64,000 nt of DNA, from assembly GCA_051747385.1 (NCBI GenBank), contig JBNJGB010000023.1:1-64000 (forward strand), given 5' to 3'. The position numbers and the translations under genes were made by a program. Shown in pieces: positions 7,376-16,387 of the stretch. Every line of letters starts with the position of its first letter. Positions within the stretch are counted from its first letter, which is position 1. Origin of the DNA: JBNJGB01 sp051747385. Lineage in GTDB: Bacteria > Myxococcota_A > UBA9042 > PHBI01 > JACKFB01. The notes below the pieces were generated by a model that worked only from the letters and a program-made list of their open reading frames with translations, made no database searches and was not told the origin of the DNA.

Positions 7376-8830
7376 ATGGAGCTCAAGCAGTACCTGAAGA
7401 TGCAGCAGCAGCTGGTGATGACGCCCCAGCTGCAGCAGGCGATCAAGCTGCTCCAGCTCTCCCGACCCGAGCTGCTCGAGACCATCCAGGACGAGATGGT
7501 CGAGAACCCCGTGCTCGAAGAGGGGACCGCCGAGCTCGCCAAGGCCGGCGAGGCCAACGCGACGCTCAACGGCAGCGAGTCGTCCCCGGCCGAGCAGATC
7601 GCGGAGCAGACCGAAAACGAGAAGGCGCGCGACGCGACGGACTCCGAGTGGGAGTCGTTCGTCGAGAACTACAACCAGTACAGCTACTCGCCCGGTTCCG
7701 GCGGGGTCCGCTACAACGACGACGACCTGCCGAGCCTCGAGCAGACCCTGTCCACCTCCGAGTCCCTCGAGGAGCACCTGTCCTGGCAGCTCCACATGAC
7801 CCAGCTCACAGACGCGGAGGCGGAGCTGGGCGAGCGCATCATCGGCAACATCGACACCAACGGCCGCTTCAACGGGGAGCTCCTGCCGGAGCTGGCGGAG
7901 GAGGTCGGCCTGGACGTCGAGGACGCCGAGGCCGTGCTGGAGGTCATGCAGCAGTTCGATCCCGTAGGCGTGGCCGCGCGCGACCTGAGAGAGTGCCTGC
8001 TGGTCCAGGTGCGTCACTTCCACCCCGAGGAGGACGTGGCCGAGGCGGTCATCGACCGCCACCTGGAGCACATTGAGAAGCGCAACGTGCCGGCCATCCT
8101 CAAGGACCTGGACATCGACAAGGAGGACCTCCGGGAGGCGATGGACGTCATCAGCCACCTGGAGCCCAAGCCCGGCCGCAGCTACGCCCCGGAGGCCACC
8201 CACTACATCACGCCGGACGTCTACGTGGTGAAGGTGGGCGAGGACTACGTGGTGCAGCTCAACGAGGACGGGATGCCGAAGCTGCGCATCTCGAACTTCT
8301 ACGAGAGCCAGATCAAGAAGGGCGGGGCGGACGAGAAGACGCGCGAATTCATCCAGGACAAGTTCCGGAGCGCCGTCTGGCTCATCCGGTCCATCCACCA
8401 GCGCCAGAACACGATCCGCCGCGTGACGGAATCCATCGTCAAGTTCCAGCGCGAGTTCCTCGATAAGGGGGTGGAGTACCTCCGCCCGCTCATCCTGCGG
8501 GACGTCGCCGACGACATCGGCATGCACGAGTCGACCATCAGCCGCGTGACCACCAACAAGTACGTGCACACGCCCCAGGGAATTTTCGAGCTCAAGTATT
8601 TTTTCAACAGTCGGATATCGACGAACCGCGGCCCCGACCTCGCGTCGGAGAGCGTCAAGCAGCGCATCCGCAAGATCATCGGGGAGGAGGACCCGAACAA
8701 GCCCCTGTCGGATCAGAAGATCTGCAAGATGCTCTCGGAGGAGGGGCTCAGGATCGCGCGGAGGACCGTCGCGAAGTATCGCGAGATGATGAACATCCCA
8801 CCATCTTCCAAGCGGAAGGAGCTCTTCTGA
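7376..8830 (+). CDS. rpoN: RNA polymerase sigma-54 factor
   Basis: A 484-residue RpoN. The N-terminal Gln/Leu-rich region I (LKMQQQLVMTPQLQQAIKLL) is the activator-interaction domain; an acidic region II follows; the core-binding and helix-turn-helix parts are present (HESTISRVTTNKYVHTPQG), and it ends with the RpoN box ARRTVAKYRE that recognises the -24 element. The ATG at 7376 follows GAGGAG. It heads the rpoN-hpf-rapZ-ptsH-ptsI cluster, a classic association linking nitrogen-type PTS regulation to sigma-54. sigma-54 needs enhancer-binding activators; none is in this window. Confidence 0.97.
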   Translation: MELKQYLKMQQQLVMTPQLQQAIKLLQLSRPELLETIQDEMVENPVLEEGTAELAKAGEANATLNGSESSPAEQIAEQTENEKARDATDSEWESFVENYNQYSYSPGSGGVRYNDDDLPSLEQTLSTSESLEEHLSWQLHMTQLTDAEAELGERIIGNIDTNGRFNGELLPELAEEVGLDVEDAEAVLEVMQQFDPVGVAARDLRECLLVQVRHFHPEEDVAEAVIDRHLEHIEKRNVPAILKDLDIDKEDLREAMDVISHLEPKPGRSYAPEATHYITPDVYVVKVGEDYVVQLNEDGMPKLRISNFYESQIKKGGADEKTREFIQDKFRSAVWLIRSIHQRQNTIRRVTESIVKFQREFLDKGVEYLRPLILRDVADDIGMHESTISRVTTNKYVHTPQGIFELKYFFNSRISTNRGPDLASESVKQRIRKIIGEEDPNKPLSDQKICKMLSEEGLRIARRTVAKYREMMNIPPSSKRKELF

Positions 8831-8917
8831 GGGCGCAGGTCCCCCCGACCACCGCCCGATGCGGAGACGTCGCCCACTGAACGCGCGCTCTGGCGCGCAT
8901 CGACCACGGGAGTGTCC

Positions 8918-9244
8918 ATGAAAGTCAGCTTCACGTTCCGCCACATGGACTCGACGGAGGCCCTCAAGACCCACACCCTGGACAAGCTGGAGAAGCTCGA
9001 GCGGTACGAGGATCGCGAGCTCGCCATCAACACCATCTTCGACGTGGTGAAGTTCAACAAGAACGTGGAGTTCCAGGTCACGGGCAACGGGCAGACCTTC
9101 GTGGCCAGCGAGACCCGTGAAGACATGTACGAGGCCATCGACCTCGCCGTGGACAAGCTGGACCGCCAGCTCAACAAGGACAAGAACAAGCGCAAGCACC
9201 ACAAGGGCGCTCAGAGCACCACCCCGAACGTGATCGGCGGCTGA
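8918..9244 (+). CDS. hpf: Short ribosome hibernation-promoting factor
   Basis: A 108-residue HPF/YfiA-type protein (MKVSFTFRHMDSTEALKTH, then KFNKNVEFQVTGNG and the helix EDMYEAIDLAVDKLDRQL). It lacks the C-terminal dimerisation domain of long HPF and ends in a short basic tail KDKNKRKHHKG. It binds the 30S decoding region and inactivates ribosomes in stationary phase. ATG 8918 (after GGGAG) is preferred; an in-frame GTG two codons earlier at 8912 is also possible. The conserved location downstream of rpoN supports the call. Confidence 0.92.
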   Translation: MKVSFTFRHMDSTEALKTHTLDKLEKLERYEDRELAINTIFDVVKFNKNVEFQVTGNGQTFVASETREDMYEAIDLAVDKLDRQLNKDKNKRKHHKGAQSTTPNVIGG

Positions 9245-9252
9245 GCGACCCG

Positions 9253-9283
9253 CTCGGGGGTCCCGACGCCCGGGTCCCCCGAG
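9253..9283 (+). terminator. Strong hairpin after hpf
   Basis: A 12-bp stem with a single mismatch (CTCGGGGGTCCC at 9253-9264 with GGGTCCCCCGAG at 9272-9283) and a 7-base loop starts nine bases after the hpf stop. There is no U-tract, so it could be a Rho-independent-like or attenuating terminator, or an mRNA-stabilising 3' structure. Confidence 0.5.
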
Positions 9284-9403
9284 GTGCGGATCGGGCCGCG
9301 CTCCGCCCCGGTCCGTGGACCGCGCCGTCCAGACAGGCCGGCGAGAACCGACGAGCCGGGTCGGCGGCCCCCGTCGACCCCGACCTCCCGACCGTGGCGC
9401 ACC

Positions 9404-10288
9404 ATGTCGCTTCCCCGATCCGCACCCCCCGTCGAGTTCGTCGTGATCAGCGGCCTCTCGGGCTCCGGCAAGACGACCGCCCTGAGAGCGTTGGAGGACG
9501 CGGACTGGTTCTGCGTCGACAACATGCCCTCGCCGCTGCTCGGCACCTTCCTCGGTCTGCTCCACGACCACCCGACCATCGAGCGGGCGGCGGTCGTGAT
9601 GGACGTGCGCGAGGCGTCCCACTTCCCGGACATGGACCGGGTGATCCAGGAGCTCCAGGAGAGCGGCCACGGGTTGCGCGTGCTGTTCCTGGACTGCGAC
9701 GAGTCGCGGGTCATCACGCGATTCAAGGAGACCCGCCGGCGCCACCCGCTCCTGGCCGACGGCGAGGCCCGCACGGTCGCCGAGGCCATCCGCCAGGAGA
9801 AGGAGTGGCTGGAGCCCATCCGGCACCTGGCGTGGACCGCGATCGACACGTCGACCATGAACGTCCACGAGCTGAAGCGGCGCGTCCACGAGCTGTTGGC
9901 GGATCCGTTCCGGCGCCGGATGACGCTCCACCTCACGAGCTTCGGCTTCCGCCACGGGCTGCCCCGGGAGGCCGACTTCGTGTTCGACGTGCGCTTCCTG
10001 CCGAACCCGTACTTCGTCGACGAGCTGCGCGCGCGGCGCGGCGTCGACCCGGAGGTGGCCGCCTGGGTGCTGGAGCACGACGCGGCCAGGCGCATGCTCC
10101 GACACATCGAGGATCTGCTCCTGGACGTGCTGCCGCAGGCGCGCGAGGAGGGCAAGGCGAGCCTCACCGTGGCGATCGGCTGCACCGGCGGCCATCATCG
10201 GTCGGTGGCCATGGTGGAGGCCCTTCGGGAGCGCCTCGCGGACCACGACGAGGCCGCGACGGTCGCGCACCGGGACGTGGACCGCTAG
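9404..10288 (+). CDS. rapZ: RNase adapter / nucleotide-binding protein RapZ
   Basis: 294 residues, close to E. coli RapZ (284). It has Walker A GLSGSGKTTA, the VDNMP motif, the TRRRHPL segment and the C-terminal IGCTGGHHRSVA signature of the metabolite/RNA-binding domain. In E. coli, RapZ controls RNase E cleavage of the GlmZ small RNA and senses glucosamine-6-phosphate; the role here is inferred. The upstream open frame is not RapZ-like, so the ATG at 9404 is chosen. It sits between hpf and ptsH; the hprK or ptsN gene often found here is absent. Confidence 0.93.
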   Translation: MSLPRSAPPVEFVVISGLSGSGKTTALRALEDADWFCVDNMPSPLLGTFLGLLHDHPTIERAAVVMDVREASHFPDMDRVIQELQESGHGLRVLFLDCDESRVITRFKETRRRHPLLADGEARTVAEAIRQEKEWLEPIRHLAWTAIDTSTMNVHELKRRVHELLADPFRRRMTLHLTSFGFRHGLPREADFVFDVRFLPNPYFVDELRARRGVDPEVAAWVLEHDAARRMLRHIEDLLLDVLPQAREEGKASLTVAIGCTGGHHRSVAMVEALRERLADHDEAATVAHRDVDR

Positions 10289-10319
10289 ACTGCAGAGCGG
10301 ATGCCGACACCGGAGATCG

Positions 10320-10589
10320 ATGGACACCCTCGAGCGAACCCTGACCATCCAGAACAGCAAGGGGCTCCACGTGCGCGCCGCGACGGTGCTCGCGCAGACG
10401 GCGGCGAGGTACCAGGCGGCGATCACCGTGGAGCACAACGGGGAGCGGGCGAACGCCAAGAGCGTGATGAACCTCCTGCTCCTCACGGCTCCCCAGGGCG
10501 CCGAGGTCCAGGTCTCCGTGAGCGGGGAGGACGCCGAGGAGGCGCTGGAGGCCGTCAGCAAGGTCATCGAGGGCGGGTTTGGTGAGTAG
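10320..10589 (+). CDS. ptsH: Phosphocarrier protein HPr
   Basis: An 89-residue HPr. Active-site His17 is in SKGLHVRAAT; a Ser (Ser48) in NAKSVMNLLLL occupies the regulatory phosphorylation position used by HprK in other bacteria, but no hprK is seen. HPr accepts phosphate from EI and passes it to IIA proteins. It lies 31 bases after rapZ and six bases before ptsI, so all three are likely cotranscribed. It may serve a regulatory (Ntr-type) rather than sugar-transport chain, because no sugar EIIB/EIIC is nearby. Confidence 0.95.
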   Translation: MDTLERTLTIQNSKGLHVRAATVLAQTAARYQAAITVEHNGERANAKSVMNLLLLTAPQGAEVQVSVSGEDAEEALEAVSKVIEGGFGE

Positions 10590-10595
10590 GGGCCG

Positions 10596-12398
10596 ATGCC
10601 ACGCGTAAACCAGAACCTGGGCATGGTGCTGCGGGGGGTGGGTGTCTCCCCGGGCATCGTGCTCGCCAACGCGGTGCGCATCGACCGGGCCCGATCCCAG
10701 ATCGAGCGCGTCCACCTGCCGGAGGGTCTCCTCGAGGGGGAGATCCGCCGCTTGCAGGAGGCGGTCCACACCGCCGAGGAGGAGATCGACCGCCTCCACG
10801 AGAGCCTCGTGGACTCGGACGAGGTGGGGGAGCACCTTGGCGTGCTGAGCGCCCACAAGATGATGCTCCGCGACCAGATGCTCCTCGGGGAGACGGAGCG
10901 GCGCATCCGGGATCACTGCCTCAACGCCGAGTGGGCCCTGGAGGAGACCCTCCACCACATGGCGAAGATCTTCGCCCGCATGGAGGACCCGTTCTTCCGG
11001 GAGCGGGCGACGGACGTGCAGCACGTCGGCGATCTGCTGCTGCGGGCCCTCCGCGGCGAGGAGGGCTACGACAAGTCCATGGAGAAGGTCCCCGGGGGGA
11101 CGGTGATCGTGGCGTCGACCCTGTCGCCGGCGGAGGCCCTGACCCTGGCCCGGCGCCCGGTGGCCGCCTTCGCCCTGGACGAGGGGACGGCCACGAGCCA
11201 CACGGCCATCATCGCCCACAGCCTGGGAATCCCCGCCGTCGTGGGCCTGGCGAACGTCACCGAGCACGTGGGCGACGGCGAGCGCATCATCGTCGACGGC
11301 GGCGAGGGCGAGGTGATCGTCCACCCGAGCCCCGACGAGGAGCTGGTCTACTCCCGGCGTGCCCGGCGCGCCCGGGCCTTCGCCAAGGCGCTGAAGGCCA
11401 ACAAGGAGCTCCCGGCCACCACGCCCGACGGGGTCCACGTCGCCCTGCGCGCCAACCTGGACGTGGTCGACGAGTGCGACCGCATCAACGAGTTCGGCGG
11501 CGAGGGCGTCGGCCTGTTCCGCACGGAGTTCCTGTTCATCGATCGCCCCATCCTCCCCGCCGAGGAGGAGCAGATCGACGTCTACACCCGGGTCCTGAAG
11601 TCCATGGGCACCCAGCCGGTGACCATCCGGACGCTGGACATCGGGGGCGACAAGCTCCTGCGCATCGAGCGGCCCGGCTTCCGGGGCTCCTCGGGCCTGC
11701 GCGCCATCCGGTACTGCCTGCGGGATCGGGACCTGTTCAAGACGCAGCTCCGGGCGCTCCTGCGGGCCTCCGTCCACGGCAACCTGCGCCTGCTCATCCC
11801 GTTCATCTCGTCGATGCACGAGGTGCACCAGACCAAGCGCATCCTCGAGGAGGTGCGGGCGGAGCTGATCGGCGAGGGCCACGAGGTCGCCGAGGAGATC
11901 CCCCTGGGCTTCATGATCGAGCTTCCGGCGGCGGCGCTCATCTCGGACGTCATCGCCCAGGAGGCGGACTTCATCTCCGTGGGCACGAACGACCTGATCC
12001 AGTACACCCTGGCCATCTCCCGGGACGACCCGTCCCTGGAGTACCTCTATCACCCGCTCCACCCGGCCATGGTCCGGCTGCTGCAGATGATCGCGCGGGC
12101 CGGGCGCGCGGCCCGCATCGACGTGGCCATGTGCGGGAAGATGGCCGGCGATCCCCGCTACAGCCTCGTGCTGGTGGCCCTGGGCTTCAACGAGCTGAGC
12201 ATGAACGCGGCGTCGATCCCCCTGGTCAAGGAGGTGATCCGACGGACCCCGCGCTCCCAGGCCGTGTCGCTCCTCCAGAAGATCATCGGCATGTCGTCGG
12301 TGGCGGAGATCAGCGACTACGTGGACTCCTACATGGTCGAGTACTTCTCGGACATCGTGACCCCGCGCATGCGGGAGGCCCCCCGCTACGCCCGATGA
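10596..12398 (+). CDS. ptsI: PTS phosphoenolpyruvate-protein phosphotransferase (enzyme I)
   Basis: 600 residues, slightly longer than the usual 570-580. The N-terminal HPr-binding and phosphohistidine domains contain GTATSHTAIIAHSLGIPAVVG with the active-site His. The C-terminal PEP-binding barrel has VGLFRTEFLF, RTLDIGGDK, VGTNDLIQYTLAISRDD and the Cys region VAMCGKMAGD. It has no N-terminal GAF domain, so it is a sugar-type EI and not the PtsP type. The stop codon overlaps the next start (ATGA at 12395-12398). Partners: HPr directly upstream and, by inference, the IIA protein at 44791. Confidence 0.95.
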   Translation: MPRVNQNLGMVLRGVGVSPGIVLANAVRIDRARSQIERVHLPEGLLEGEIRRLQEAVHTAEEEIDRLHESLVDSDEVGEHLGVLSAHKMMLRDQMLLGETERRIRDHCLNAEWALEETLHHMAKIFARMEDPFFRERATDVQHVGDLLLRALRGEEGYDKSMEKVPGGTVIVASTLSPAEALTLARRPVAAFALDEGTATSHTAIIAHSLGIPAVVGLANVTEHVGDGERIIVDGGEGEVIVHPSPDEELVYSRRARRARAFAKALKANKELPATTPDGVHVALRANLDVVDECDRINEFGGEGVGLFRTEFLFIDRPILPAEEEQIDVYTRVLKSMGTQPVTIRTLDIGGDKLLRIERPGFRGSSGLRAIRYCLRDRDLFKTQLRALLRASVHGNLRLLIPFISSMHEVHQTKRILEEVRAELIGEGHEVAEEIPLGFMIELPAAALISDVIAQEADFISVGTNDLIQYTLAISRDDPSLEYLYHPLHPAMVRLLQMIARAGRAARIDVAMCGKMAGDPRYSLVLVALGFNELSMNAASIPLVKEVIRRTPRSQAVSLLQKIIGMSSVAEISDYVDSYMVEYFSDIVTPRMREAPRYAR

Positions 12399-13662
12399 CC
12401 GGCGAGCCGGAGCCCACGCCCACCACCGCGAGCCGCCCGCACGGCGGCCCCCGCCTTTCACCCCCAGACGAGGTGCCCGTGACGAACGACTTGATCCGCG
12501 ACGACGCCACCGTCGCCGACCTGGCCGGACGCGCCGGGGAGGCGGGCACCCTCGTGCTGGACCTGGAGTTCGTCTCGGAGGGTCGATACGTCCCCGACCT
12601 GGGCCTGGTCCAGGTGGCCTTCGGGGATCCGGGCGCCCCCGCCGTCGCCGCCGTGGACCCCCTGGAGGCGGATCCGCGGCCCGTGCTGGCCCTCGTGGGA
12701 GAGCCGGACGTCCGGGTCATCCTCCACGGCGGCCAGGCGGATCTCTCCCTCATCTCCGACCACTTCGACATCGCGCCCCGCCGGATCATCGACACGCAGA
12801 TCGCGGCGGCCTTCCTGGGCCTGGGAGATCAGTCCGGCTTCGGAAGGCTGGTGCAGCGGGTGCTCGGGGTCGACGTGGACAAGGGCGCCCAGTTTACCGA
12901 CTGGCTGCGGCGCCCGCTGGACCCGGATCAGCTCCGGTACGCCCTCGACGACGTGCGCCTGCTGATGCCCGTGTGGGCGGACCTGGAGGCCCGGCTCCGG
13001 AGCCGGGGGCGCATGGCCTGGGTGGAGGCGGAGAGCCTCCGCATGGCCGAGCGCGCCGCGACCCGGCCCCCGCCGGAGGAGGCCTATCGGAAGGTCAGCG
13101 GCTGGCGGAAGGTCAAGGGCGACGCCCTCGGCTCCCTGCGGGCCCTGGCGGCGTGGCGCGAGCGGCTGGCCCTTGAGACGAACCGCCCGCCGGCGAGGAT
13201 CCTGTCGGATCGGGTGATGACGACCCTCGCCCGGCGCACGCCCGACAGCCCGGGCGGCCTGGCGAAGATGCGCGGCATGAACCAGGGGACGGCCAGGCGC
13301 CACGGCCGCGAGATCCTGGAGGTGCTGGAGGAGGGCCGCCGTCAGCCGGTGGAGCAGTCCTCCGGCGGACGGGGCAAGGACCCGGTGGTCGACGCGCTGT
13401 CGCCCATCGTGGCGGGGATCATCCAGGCCCGCTGCCGGGAGGCGGAGATCGCCGCGCGGTTCGTGGCCCGGCGGAAGGACATCGAGGCCACCCTCCGCTG
13501 GTGGCGCGACGGGGCCTCGCCGACGGCGGCCCGAGAGCACGACCTGCTCCACGGGTGGCGGCGGGACCTGGTGGGCGACGAGGTCCTCGCCTTCCTCGCC
13601 GGCCGGCGAGCGCTGCTGGTGGACCCCGAGGAGGAGGGCGGCTTCCGGCTGATCGACGCCCC

Positions 13663-13666
<4 letters not shown>
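12395..13666 (+). CDS. rnd: Ribonuclease D-like 3'-5' exonuclease with HRDC domain
   Basis: A DEDDy exonuclease followed by an HRDC domain, about 423 residues if started at the ATG overlapping ptsI. Catalytic acids visible: LVLDLEF (Asp, Glu), HGGQADLSLI (Asp), and YALDDVRLL (Tyr, Asp). HRDC begins near the segment ALGSLRALAAWRERLA with PARILSD. It should trim structured RNA such as tRNA 3' ends. An alternative GTG start at 12479 gives a better match to the usual N terminus. The stop overlaps the next gene (GTGA). Confidence 0.88.
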
Positions 13667-15165
<1,499 letters not shown>

Positions 15166-15186
15166 CGGACACACCCGACCCGATAG

Positions 15187-15421
15187 GACCGCCGTCCCCG
15201 GCTCACAGCTCGTCACGGGTCGCAACACGAAGGGCTCGCGCAAAGACGCGAAGACGCAAAGGGAAACGGCATGATTCGGCCCGGTATGCTCGCTGTTGGC
15301 CTACCCGTCGCCCGACAGTCTCAGCCGAATCTGTGTGCAAGCGGTTCGCTGGCCTTGGCGCCTTGGCGCGCGACTGTCCCGCGAGGCTGCGGCAAGGACT
15401 GTGAGACCGTCGCCGACGGTC
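15187..15421. repeat. Family B repeat, copy 2 (235 bp)
   Basis: Most of the gap between the DASS gene and the EEP gene. Its core is the inverted equivalent of 4857-5141 (shared blocks GGGCTCGCGCAAAGACGCGA at about 15232 and the GGCCTTGGCGCC region). Both ends start with GACCG[CT]CG and continue to CTCACAG, as imperfect terminal inverted repeats. The right end stops three bases from the EEP stop codon. Confidence 0.7.
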
Positions 15422-15424
15422 GGC

Positions 15425-16144
15425 TCAGATCTCGAGCTTCGCCATCACCGGCAGGTGCTCGCTGTGCACGAACGGCAGCGGGCTGGAGGGCGCGACGACC
15501 TTGACCTCGGTGGAGACGTAGACGTGGTCGACGCAGACCTCCGGGTTGTCCGCCGGGAAGGTCGGGTGCGTGTCGTCCCCCCCTGCGTTCACCAGGAAGC
15601 TGTTGAGCTGCCCCAGGGTCTCGTCGTTCGCCTCGGTGCCCAGGTCGCCCATGACCAGCAGGGGCGTGGCCTGGGTCTGGGCGTGGCGCACCAGGGCGTT
15701 GGCCTGGGAGCCGCGGTCCTTCGGCTCGTCGGAGAGCTGGGTCACCATCACGGTGATGGGCCCGGATGGTGTCACCACGGTCCCGGAGAGGATGCAGCGC
15801 TGCTCCACCCGCCGGCGGGGCAGCCGATGCCGCGTCCAGGGCCCCAGCGGGAAGCGCGACAGCAGGGCCACGCCGTATCCCGGCCGATCCTCGGCGGTGG
15901 GCGCCGGGCAGGCCTCCGGGGGGTCGGACCCGGGCCGGACCGTCTGGGCGGAGGCGAACCGGAAGTGGTTCAGCCCGCTCTGCTTGGCGAGCTGTTGAGC
16001 CTGATTTCCCGGGGCGCCCTCGAACCAGTCCCAGCCCACCTCCTGGACGGCGACGACGTCGGCCTCACCGATGAGCTCGGCGATCGCCTCCAGGCCGTCA
16101 CGCTTGGCGAGCTGGATGTTGTAGGTCATCACCGAGAATTCCAT
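15425..16144 (-). CDS. Endonuclease/exonuclease/phosphatase-fold protein with altered active site
   Basis: 239 residues with the EEP (DNase I-like) layout: TYNIQ with Asn9, VVAVQEVG with Glu35, ALLSRFPL, then VTQLSD, VMGDLGTE, VCVDHVYVS and HSEHLPVMAKL. Compared with the family consensus, the catalytic His of the THL-type motif is Gln136, the Asn of GDFN is Gly169, and SDH is SEH (Glu229, His230). The first Asn, Glu and Asp167 remain. It may be weakly active, use another mechanism or be a binding protein. There is no signal peptide. It is flanked by a family B and a family A repeat, with no operon partner. Confidence 0.75.
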   Translation of the reverse strand: MEFSVMTYNIQLAKRDGLEAIAELIGEADVVAVQEVGWDWFEGAPGNQAQQLAKQSGLNHFRFASAQTVRPGSDPPEACPAPTAEDRPGYGVALLSRFPLGPWTRHRLPRRRVEQRCILSGTVVTPSGPITVMVTQLSDEPKDRGSQANALVRHAQTQATPLLVMGDLGTEANDETLGQLNSFLVNAGGDDTHPTFPADNPEVCVDHVYVSTEVKVVAPSSPLPFVHSEHLPVMAKLEI

Positions 16145-16218
16145 CGAACCTCCGACGCGGCCGTCTCTCCTGTGTACCCCTTACGGCACCCGATGTGAAT
16201 AGGCGTCGGCGCGATCAC

Positions 16219-16381
16219 CAGGGCGGTCGCGAAGTCGACCGCCCTCCCTTGCCCGTGCCCTTGCCCGTGCCCTTGCCTGCTCTCCAGACGGCAAAATCCA
16301 TCCTTTCCGAGCGGGTGCAATGCGACGCCGGACGCCGCACCGCCGCGCGGCCCACACTTCTCCGACTTTGCGATTGCCCTG
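16219..16381. repeat. Family A MITE-like element, second full copy (163 bp)
   Basis: Exactly the same length as 72-234 and about 88% identical by my hand alignment, without gaps. Terminal inverted repeats are at 16219-16238 and 16361-16381; the left end folds as a 10-bp hairpin (16220-16229 with 16236-16245). A perfect 10-bp direct repeat GCGCGATCAC flanks it at 16209-16218 and 16382-16391, as expected for a target-site duplication. The right copy contains the stop codon of the histidine kinase. Confidence 0.85.
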
Positions 16382-16387
16382 GCGCGA

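Noticed and set aside
7229..10906. A 1225-codon open frame on the minus strand opposite rpoN, hpf, rapZ and ptsH
   Set aside because: It is the shadow of well-recognised plus-strand genes in a GC-rich genome. Its composition is Leu/Val/Asp/His/Arg-rich without domains.
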